Source of the DNA: Basidiobolus meristosporus CBS 931.73
Taxonomy: Eukaryota > Basidiobolomycota > Basidiobolomycetes > Basidiobolales > Basidiobolaceae
Reading direction: 5' to 3'
Length of the DNA stretch: 51,727 nt
NCBI GenBank assembly: GCA_002104905.1
Contig: MCFE01000627.1
Span: 1 to 51,727, forward strand
The notes beneath the pieces are model-generated. The model made no database searches. It was not told where the DNA came from and worked only from the letters and a program-made list of their open reading frames with translations. How positions within the stretch are numbered: position 1 is the first letter of the stretch; each line of letters starts with the position of its first letter. This document shows, piece by piece, positions 43,379 through 51,727 of this stretch. Both the position numbers and the translations under genes were made by a program.

Positions 43379-45101
43379 ATTCCCTTGTTTATCCACTAGT
43401 TGGTAAGTTGCAAATGAACATTCTTGAATGATCTTGAATTGTCCTGTCCAGTATGGCTCAAACTTCTTCCAAGTGTTGTTTCTTAGCAGTACAAAGTTGC
43501 CAACTGTCAATGCTTCTGGTGCTATAGTCTTATCTAATCTCTGCTTCATCTTATCTGCACTTTGAGATACTTTGGCCTGTGCCTCTTGTTGTCTTTGTTC
43601 CAATTGCTGGTGTCTACTGGCCTGACTGAGTTCAGCTTCAAAGGCATCTGTAAGCTTGGGTTGTGTGAGATCTCCTGGAATCCTTGGTTCACATCCATAC
43701 ACTAAGTAAAATGGTGATTGTTGGGTAGTGTTGTGCACTCTAACTCTGCAGGCAAAAAGTGCTTGATCTATATACTCATCCCATCTACTGACAGCTCCAT
43801 TTGCATACTTGGTCAGCATTTTCCCCAATTATCCATTAAACCGTTCAGTGACTCCATTAGTTCTGGGGTGATATGCCAAGGTTTTCAAATGTTTGATATG
43901 CTGCATTTCCAGGTAAGCCTCTAATGTCTTTGCCATAAAGTTTGCTCCTCTATTAGATAGGATCTCCACAGGGCATCCAAACTTCATCAGGATCTCATGG
44001 TAAATGAAACTTGCAACTTCTTGTTCACTGGCTATTGGTACAGCTTTAGCAACTGGCCATTTAGTGGCATGGTCAATTGCTACTAGGATCCAACGGTTGC
44101 ATTTGCTGGTGGTTGGCAGTCTTCCAAAAATGTCAATTCCCCATCTCTCAAGTGGTCTTACAGTCTTCAAAGGGAAGAGTTTGGCAATTCTTTGTGGCTG
44201 ACCTTGATTGATTTGGCAGTTTGGGTATGTTTTCACTAGCTTCTCAATATCTTGTTTCATTCTGGGCCACCATGCTCTGGCTTTCACAAGGCTATAGGTT
44301 CCTTCAATCCCAAGATGTCTATATCCATTGTGTAGCTTATGTATTAAATCCAGGCAAGCAACATAAGGACAATAGGCAATAGGGCTTCCACCAACAATTT
44401 GGTAGAGTGTTTCATCCTGTACAACAAATTTGCTGGCTTCATCCCGGATTATCTTCATTATCTCTTCATCCACCTCATTAGGAATGGCTTGGTCCTCCAA
44501 GTATTGTGATAATAAGCTAGGCCAATCTGATTCATGCACCAAGTTGAGTTGTACCACTTGTTCTAGTCTTGATAAGGCATCAGCAACCGTGCTGTTTTTT
44601 CCAGGGCAGTAGACAATCTCCAAGTCAAATTGCTGAATTTATTCACTCCTTCTTGTCATTCTTCCAGATAGAACCTTCTGAGTAAATACATACTTCAGTG
44701 AGGCATGACAGTCTTTACAGTGCATTTAACTCCTTCAATATAGCATCTCCATGTTTTTAGGCAGTGTATTATAGCAAGCATCTCCTTCTCATGCACAGGA
44801 TAGTTTTGTTCTGCCAAGTTCAGTTTCTTGGACTCAAAGACAACTGGGTAGTCCTTTCCCTCATGTTCTTGGCTTTGTACTCCACCAATTGCATAATCTG
44901 AAGCATCTGGGCACAGGGTAAACTCTTTTCTGAAGTCAGGTATTCTTAAGCTTGGCAGCCTTGCAAGTTCATTCTTGAGCATCTGAAATGCAGTCTCACA
45001 GGCTATGTCCCACTTGTAGGTGTTGTCTTTCTTGAGGATATCAGTTAAAGGGGCTGCAATGCTTGCAAAGGACTTGACAAATCTCCAATAATAGGATGCC
45101 A
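43379..45101 (-). pseudogene. Gypsy-D integrase and RNase H part
   Basis: Minus-strand pol between the two insertions. The RNase H piece (45102-44695, [10 protein letters not shown]-like but with PDASD) is followed by the integrase HHCC finger (HKLHNGYRHLGIEG, CPNC replaced by YPNC) and core (44623-43829), then the C-terminal part (43828-43316, running into the copia-A LTR). In the core the first Asp lies in WGIDIFGRLP and the Glu in GVTERFNG, but the second Asp reads Asn (LSNRGANF, codon at 43952-43954), as in gypsy-2. Loss of the knuckle Cys and of that Asp would abolish activity. Frame changes occur near 44640-44710, and a stop at about 43829 separates core from C-terminus. Confidence 0.88.
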
Positions 45102-45469
45102 TGTTATAAGTCTTGGTATAAGAGTTGTAGAGGAATAGGGAGTTTAGCTAGTATTGTATTCACTAAAACTTGAACTGATTTTTATTGAGGTTCCAGCAGC
45201 TCCTTATATACATTTTGCCAGATCAATTGCTGACTAATTGTATTTCCTAATGTAGGTTGTGGCTGATGACTCATTTGCTTGCATCATCATCACCCAATAA
45301 GATCCTGCTTAATTTATCTATATCTGTCTGATAAGGATCTGCTGATTCATTTGCTGACTAATGCTTGTGATTTCATTGATAATACTGATATACTGATAAC
45401 CTAAACATATACTAATTGATTTGACTAAAAGCTGATCTAACTTAAACATTCAAGCGGCAGATCATAACA
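45102..45469 (-). mobile_element. Gypsy-family solo LTR inside gypsy-D, TSD GCCA
   Basis: 368 bp, TGTTATAAGTC to GATCATAACA, flanked by GCCA at 45098-45101 and 45470-45473. It splits the gypsy-D pol between the RT and RNase H. It is close to the gypsy-2 3' LTR, including the GGTTGTGGCTGATGACTC variant. Confidence 0.95.
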
Positions 45470-47591
45470 GCCATTCCAAGGAATGATCTGAGTTCTGATA
45501 TGCTATGGGGCTGCTTCAAGTTCTTGATAACTTCAACCTTCTTAGGGTCTAAGATCACTCCTGTGCTAGTCACTATGTGTCCCAGATATTCAATGTGTTC
45601 CTTGAAGAACTCACACTTGGCTAGCTTCCCAAATAGCTTGTTCTCTCTTAGCTTCTTCAAGACCTTTTCAATGTGTACCAAGTTATCCTCTTCTGTCTTG
45701 CTGTATATCAATATGTCATCTAGGTAGATTATCACAAACTTGTCTAGGTACTCCTGGAAGACAGTCTGCATCAGGGTCATGAATGTTGCAGGGGCATTGG
45801 TAAGGCCAAAACTCATGACTAAGTACTTGTAATGACCATATCTGGTCCTGAATGCTGTCTTAGGGATATCTACTGGTTTCACCCTAATCTGGTTGTATCC
45901 TGACATGAGGTCAATCTTGCTGAATATGGTGGCTCCATTAAGTTGGTCCAAAAGCTCATCAATCCAAGGTATGGGGTACTTATTCTTGACGGTAACTGAG
46001 TTCAGGGCTCTGTAGTCAATGCACATCCTAAGTGTTCCATCCTTCTTTTTCACAAAAAGCACTGGTGCTCCCCAGGGTGACTTGCTGGGCCTGATGTATC
46101 CTTGCTCCAATAGCTGATCAATTTGTCTCTTTGTTTCCTCCAATTCCAATGGACTCATTCTGTAAGGTGTCTTGCTTGCTGGAAGGCTATCTCCTGTGTC
46201 AATGGCATGATCTACATCTCTGGCTAGTGGTAGGCTTACAAGCTCATCTGGAAACACATCTGAATATGTCTACAAGGGAGTCTGGACCCGCTGGGGTGCT
46301 GGGGTAGAGGAATCCTCCTGTAATACCGCCATGAGGAACATCTCAGTACCTTTTCTAAGTGCTCTACAGAACTGGGTCTTGCTAATTTCACGTGTCTCAC
46401 ACATACTGGAACCAATCCGAAATCCAGCCTGGCAGGTAATAGCTCATAGGTCTTGTTGTCCTTTTGGATCTGAGTAGCATGGGTTCTCCAGTTGATTGAT
46501 GGATTATGACAAAATAGCCAGGTTTTTCCAAGTACAAGGTCATACTTGCAGTTCCCAAATATATAAGCCTGTAGGTCTTCTTCATAGTCATTGATCTTCA
46601 TTCTTACTGGCTGGGTAATAGGGTTGATTATGTGAGAGTTCCCATCAGCTGTGGAGACTGAAGTTCATTTGGTAGGTTCCGAGTTGATTCCAGCTTTCAA
46701 GGCAAATTGTTCTGACATGTATTCATGTGATGCTCCGGAGTCAATCATGATTTTGGCAGGTACTCCATTTAGGTACAATAACTTCCCTGAGTTTGGGGTC
46801 ATTTGAGACAAGTACTCTTCTGTCATATGGAAGGTGAGTTCCGAGTCTTCTTCAAGCTCATCCTCCACATTACTGTGTTCATGGGACTCATTATGGTTGA
46901 AGGTTCTTGTTGGCTGGTGTCCATTTCTTCTCTGGGGGCAGTACTTTGAGATGTGTCCTTGCTGGTGGCAATTGAAGCAAAGTCCTTTCTTCTTGCATTC
47001 TTCTGAGGTGGGGTTCTTCTGCAGAGCATCTATTTCCATTAGTACTGCTTCTGACTGTCTTCTTTCATAATCATTGTAGCCTTTCTGATTAGTCACTGTA
47101 GGCTTCCCAGCTCCAAACATAGCTGAGTCATAGTCAATGGCAATCCTCATGCTTCTTCAAAAGTTTGAGGCCTTCCATAATTCAGTTCCTTGCAAGTTCT
47201 TTCTTTCAACCCATCAATAAAGTATTCAACTTGATCCAGGGGGTCCATTCTTTCAATTTCTCCAAGTAGACATCTGTACTTGTAGATGTATTCTTGAACC
47301 ATTCCTTTCTGTCTGAGTGTCTTTAACTTCCTTCTTAGTAGTGTCTGCTGGTGTGGAGGTTCAAAAGCATCCTGAATTTCCGACACAAACTCATCCCAGG
47401 TAGAGATTGTAGAGCATCCCATCATGGTGGCTGACCTGATCTTGCTGTGGTACCACTGCAAAGCTGCGTCTGCCAGGTAAGAGGCTGCATAATGTAACTT
47501 GCTTTCTTGAGCAATTCCTTTAGCCTTAAAAGCTTTTTCAATCTGAAAGAGCCAAGTTCCCAGGTTTTCATTGACTCTGCCATGGTACCGG
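45470..47591 (-). pseudogene. Gypsy-D gag, protease and reverse transcriptase part
   Basis: In minus reading, a 5'-truncated gag (from 47591, retaining TWDEFVSEIQDAFEPPHQQ) meets a frameshift near 47150. It continues with the CCHC knuckle CFNCHQQGHISKYC near 46960 and a protease MIDSGASHEYM near 46735. About four codons present in gypsy-1 and gypsy-2 are missing just before it. A frameshift near 46420-46240 precedes the RT (46257-45442), which retains [12 protein letters not shown] and YLDDILIYS (near 45720) and is cut by the solo LTR shortly after the SELRSFLGM block. Products would have been capsid and copying enzymes of the element. Confidence 0.9.
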
Positions 47592-47644
47592 TGTGGTGGG
47601 GTAAACATACCTCCCACAGACAAGTTTACTCATATTGTCATAAT
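47592..47644 (+). mobile_element. Left end of element E, interrupted by copia-C
   Basis: Fifty-three bases match 14054-14106 (TGTGGTGGGGTAAACATACC, CCCACAGACAAG). They interrupt the gypsy-D gag and are themselves cut by the copia-C LTR. Confidence 0.8.
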
Positions 47645-47993
47645 TGTTGCAAAAATTTATATTTCCACCTAAATATTCACCTAACTTAGTCACTTAGATC
47701 ATTACCTTCAAATCCTAGAAAATACTGACCTAATTCCTTGTTGGGATTTACTTAGAAAATTTTCACCAAAATACCAGGTACCCAGAACATGAAAATTCTC
47801 AAAGTTGTCCAAACAGCCCCAAACTTTGCGCACATGTTCTTGGGACCTTCCTTAACCTATTCTACGTGTTTGTTATGCCAAGACCAGGTAAAAGTATAAA
47901 TACTACTTTTACAATCAATAAATCATTAAGTGAAAACCACATAATCTACTTGTTCTCCCAATCACTTCCAATATCTCCAAGACTCTTACAACA
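47645..47993 (+). repeat. Copia-C 5' LTR with TATA and poly(A) signal
   Basis: TGTTGCAAAAATTTA to CTCTTACAACA, 349 bp. TATAAA at 47895-47900 and AATAAA at 47917-47922, starts 22 nt apart. Confidence 0.93.
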
Positions 47994-48006
47994 GGTTATG
48001 AGCCCC
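47994..48006 (+). promoter_or_regulatory. Copia-C primer-binding site
   Basis: GGTTATGAGCCCC, the half-tRNA initiator-Met type, abuts the LTR. The ATG at 47998 inside it is in frame with gag (MSPKLS..), so gag may begin within the primer site. The next in-frame Met is at 48025. Confidence 0.82.
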
Positions 48007-51000
48007 AAGCTGTCACTCTCTGCAATGTCTACTACTGCTATTACTGGAATTTTTCCCTCTGCTGAAAAGTTGGATGGCTCTAACTAAAAAGTGTGGAAAG
48101 TGAAGATGAAGATGCTGCTACAAGAAAGAGGCCTTTGGGATATTGTCATGGGAGAAGAATGCCCTCCTAAAAGTGTGGGAGAGGAAGCCTTAAAGTACCA
48201 GTAGAAAGAACAAAGTGCCTTTAACTGCATTTGCCTTAATGTCAAGGACAAATTGCTAATTCAATGCTCAAGAGCAAAAATGGCAAAGAATGCCTGGAAG
48301 GCATTAAAAGACACCTACCAGTCATGTTCAGCTGCCAAGAAAATGTATCTGAGACAAAAATTCATTACTACAAAGATGCTGCCAGGAGAAGAAATGAAAA
48401 ATCTAATTAACAGAATTACCCTGCTGGTAGATGAGATGGAATCTCGGCGTACCAACTACTGATGAGGATGTGATAGTTACCATCCTGAATAGCCTGACAG
48501 ACAAGTTTCAGGGCCTTGTATCAGCCCTAGAGTCCAGAACTGAAGATTTGACCTTAAATTACGTATATGGAAGGCTCCTGGATGAAGAATTAAGAAAATC
48601 AAGCGCCAATAAGAAGGAAGAAGAAAATGCTTTAATAAGCAATGATTACCAACAAAGGAGGTACCCATGACCCTACAAAGGCAACAGCAACCTATTTTGC
48701 AACTACTGCAAAAGGAAAGGACACACATCAGACCGGTGTCTCAAAAAGAGAGATTATCAGCAAAAGAAGCCTGAATATGGAAATGCTGCAACAACTGAAG
48801 ATAGACTATTCATATCTGCATTAAATATGACCACAAACAAGGATTCTCAGACGTGGTATATTGACTCTGGAGCTTCTCAACACTTTACACACCAAAAAGG
48901 ACTTTTTACCCAATATCAAGAAATTCCAATTAAGAAGGTTTTCATGGGTGACAATAGAACACTTGATGCAGTGGGAGAAGGAACTATCCAAGTAAACCTT
49001 AGAAGCAGTGAAGGAAGCCATACACTGACCTTTAAAGAAGTACTCTATGTACCAGAAATAGCCAAGAACCTACTCTCTGTAGGCAGGCCACAGCAGAAGG
49101 ACTCAGTTTCAGTTTTGACAATTCTGGATGCAGGATCACTGATCTAAATGGTGCTCATATTGCTTTAGGCATCAGTGATCAGAATCTATACAAGTTGACT
49201 TATATTCCATCATATTGAGAAGCCAATATAAGTAACTTAAATGAAGAAACACCAATGCTTTGGCACAGGAGATTTGGACACATCAATTTTGATTATTTGC
49301 GTAAAATGATCAAAGATCAGCTAATTTCTGGAGTGAAAATTGATCCCCCAGCTAATTTGGAGCACTGTGAAGCCTGCATATATGGGAAACAAGCCAGACA
49401 ACTGTTCAAGAGCTCTGGGTTAATCAAAACTAAGAAAAAATTAGATCTAATTCACTCAGATCTGTGTGGACCTATGCAAAATTTATCCTTAGGCGGGATG
49501 AAGTATTTAATCACTTTTATTGATGATTATACAAAATACACATGGGTCTACTTCATGGAGAGAAAGGAAGAAGCTCTGTCTAAGTTCAGGGAGTTTAAAG
49601 CCATGGTGGAGAGAGAAACTGGTGAAAAAATCAAGAAAATATGCTCTGACAATGGTGGAGAATATACCTCAAAACTCCTCATCCACTTCTGCAAAATTCA
49701 TGGGATAAAGCAAGAGACTACTGTACCATACTCCCCACAGCAAAATGGAGTAGCAGAACAAGCCAACAGATCAATAATTGATATGGCAAGATCTATGATC
49801 CATGATCAAAAATTATCCTATGATTTTTGGGCGGAATCAGTTGCCACTGCTGTATACCTTAAAAATAGGAGTTATAACAGAATACTTCGTGATTCTACTC
49901 CATTTGAAGCATGGTATGGATATAGAACAAGTGCAGAACATCTAAGAATATTTGGGTGTACAGCCTATGCCAAAAAACTGGCCGGAAATCAGTCAAAATT
50001 TGAGCCAAAAAGTGTAAAATGCATATTTTTGGGCTACTGCAATGAGAGTAAGGCATACAGACTCTACAATACCAAAGCAAAGAAGCTGATCAAGTCCAGG
50101 GATGTGTTGTTTGATGATAATTCAAAATTTTCACAAAAAATGACATCAGATGATGACGAAAATTTGATCTCAAGTCCACCAATTGTCAGGATTGAATCAG
50201 AGCAAAACAATGAAAATTTTTTCACTCCAGAGGACTCTACAACCGTGGTTCAGCCAGAATCAGTGCCCAGGAATATCCCGAAGTGATCATTCCAGTATCA
50301 AATGCCCGGAGATCAAATTGGACAAGAAATAGCCCAAATTACTATATTAATGAGGGTACAAACTTAGCCTATGCCTATTCAGTCCATATTGATGAACCCC
50401 AGACTGTAAAAGAGGCCCTAAATAGCCCTCAGACAAAGTTTTGGAGATCTGCAATGACTGAGGAATATCAGGCCCTGATGGAAAATCAAACTTGGGACTT
50501 AGTCAAATTACCAATCAACCAAAAATCAATTGGATGCAGTTGGGTCTTCAAGACAAAATACAAGGCTGATGGTACAATTGAATGATACAAAGCAAGACTT
50601 GTAGCCAAAGGATACTCTCAAACAAAAGGACTTGACTATACTGAGACCTTTGCACTGGTAGCCAAGTTTAATTCCATCAGATTAATATTGGCTATTGCAG
50701 CCAAATATAAGTTTTTTATTCATCAAATGGATGTAAAAACTGCATTTTTGAATGGAGAACTTGATGAGGACGTGTATATGGACCAGCCTGATGGGTTTGT
50801 TGACCAAGATAACCCCCATTTGGTCTGCAAGCTTAAAAAGTCACTATATGGTCTCAAACAATCACCGAGAGCCTGGAATTGCAAGATAGATTCTTATTTG
50901 GAATCTTTGAGTTTCAAAAGGAGTAATGCTGACTATAGTATATACTATAAGCCAGACAGAGCAAATCCAGTTCTATTAGCTCTATATGTGGATGATCTTA

Positions 51001-51727
51001 TTATAGCCACCAATAACCTAGAAACATTGGAAGAGACTAAATCCAGCCTATCTAAGGAGTTCAAGATGTCCGATCTAGGAGAACTTAGTTACTACTTAGG
51101 GATTAAGTTCTCCATAGACAGAAGTACCCAGACTATTACCCTAAGCCAATCCAAGTATATTCAAGATATACTAAAGAAGTACAAAATGGAAGACTGTAAA
51201 CCGGCAGCTACCCCAATGGAGACAAACCTTAACTTGGTCAAAACTCAACCAAATCAAGAGAGCTTGGTGCCATCTGAAAGCCCTGACTTTCCTTATCAGT
51301 CTATGGTCAGCAGTCTGATGCATATCATGCTTGGAACACGTCCAGATATCTCATATTCAGTGGGAGTTGTCAGCCAACATAATCAGAACTATGGATCTGA
51401 TCATATTGCAGCAGTTAAGCAGATTTTTAGATACCTAAAAGGAACTGCTGATATTTGCTTAAGATACACTTATAAGGACTTCAGAACAAGATCTTGTGGG
51501 ATACTCTGATGCTGATTGGGACAAAATTTGGAAGACAGAAGATCCACCACAGGATACACCTTTCTTTACTGTAAAGGAGCAATTTCATGGAATTCAAGAA
51601 AGCAACCAACCGTAGCACTTTCTACTACAGAGGCAGAGTATATGGCAGCCAGTGAAGCTACAAAAGAATAGCAATGTGGTTAAGAAAGCTCTTTACAGAT
51701 TTAGGCCTATGTCAAAAAACGCCTATT
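47998..51727 (+). pseudogene. Copia-C gag-pol, disabled, incomplete at the window end
   Basis: Gag begins at 47998 or 48025 and meets a TAA at 48085 inside the FDG-N-like motif (LDGSN). It resumes at 48253 and shifts frame near 48443. The CCHC knuckle CNYCKRKGHTSDRC is near 48700, after a TGA at 48668. The protease has WYIDSGASQH near 48860. Integrase (49255-50286) has an HHCC finger (WHRRFGHINFDYL, CEACIYGKQ) and D, D and E in HSDLCGPM, CSDNGGEY and VAEQANR, all kept. RT starts in another frame (50283), has a TGA at 50584, and retains AFLNGEL, KSLYGLKQSPRAW and YVDDLI near 50990. RNase H follows after a frameshift near 51490 and the window ends inside it. Compared with copia-A, the RT core is complete. 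Confidence 0.92.

Larger units (their letters stand above)
38904..47591 (-). mobile_element. Gypsy-D: Ty3/gypsy element broken by three insertions
   Basis: A minus-strand copy of the gypsy-1/gypsy-2 family. Its 3' LTR is at 38904-39272 and pol and gag run rightward to 47591, where gag stops in the middle of a conserved block (GGTACCGG) and element E sequence begins. The 5' LTR is not in the window. Copia-A (39408-43378) sits in the integrase C-terminal region and a solo LTR (45102-45469) sits between RT and RNase H. In both cases the gypsy sequence rejoins across the insertion with a short duplication. Confidence 0.9.
47645..51727 (+). mobile_element. Copia-C: Ty1/copia element, cut by the window end
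   Basis: A 349-bp 5' LTR, a primer site and gag-pol through RNase H are present, and the 3' LTR lies beyond the window. Solo or partial relatives occur at 1346, 2985, 8252, 8922, 13262 and 20739, making this the most frequent copia family here. It inserted into the E fragment at 47592-47644. The TSD cannot be tested. Confidence 0.92.

Overview
This window is a retrotransposon and DNA-transposon graveyard from a eukaryotic nuclear genome. I see no bacterial features, no rRNA or tRNA gene and no clearly intact host gene. Ty3/gypsy and Ty1/copia elements, half-tRNA-type primer sites, a Tnp2/Plavaka-like zinc-ribbon transposase and a DDE_Tnp4-like transposase, all in AT-rich and visibly CpG-poor DNA, fit a repeat-rich fungus, possibly a basidiomycete. 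I cannot name the species. All element boundaries below come from reading LTR ends and target-site duplications (TSDs) by eye.

Layout. 1-1.1 kb: CpG-rich non-repetitive DNA with a minus-strand coding-like patch. 1.3-3.8 kb: LTR debris, including an LTR with its second half inverted, a GGGG-rich minisatellite, and a 520-bp solo LTR with a heat-shock-type motif. 3.8-7.9 kb: copy 1 of a two-gene element here called X (divergent genes: a lysine/serine-rich protein and a zinc-finger transposase-like protein). 8.2-10.8 kb: B-family and copia-C remnants with a perfect solo LTR. 10.8-13.3 kb: further X copies. 14.05-15.95 kb: an element (E) with a DDE transposase broken by one stop. 15.96-20.7 kb: gypsy-1 (minus strand). 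20.7-23.2 kb: a copia-C remnant split by a 661-bp solo LTR. 23.8-28.8 kb: gypsy-2, the most complete Ty3 copy, with both LTRs and a TSD. 29.5-36.0 kb: two more X copies, one split by element B (32369-35669), a young LTR element with no recognisable gag or pol. 37.3-51.7 kb: a nest. An old copia copy carries a gypsy solo LTR. Next to it lies gypsy-D, which is interrupted by copia-A, by another gypsy solo LTR and by a piece of E. Copia-C is inserted into that piece of E and runs off the window.

How the parts relate. Copia-A, copia-C and B share LTR-end style and an identical 13-nt primer-binding site abutting the 5' LTR, so B could be mobilised by copia proteins. The three gypsy copies belong to one family, all on the minus strand and all disabled. 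Every coding region seen carries stops, frameshifts, deletions or active-site changes, so nothing here looks autonomously mobile as it stands.
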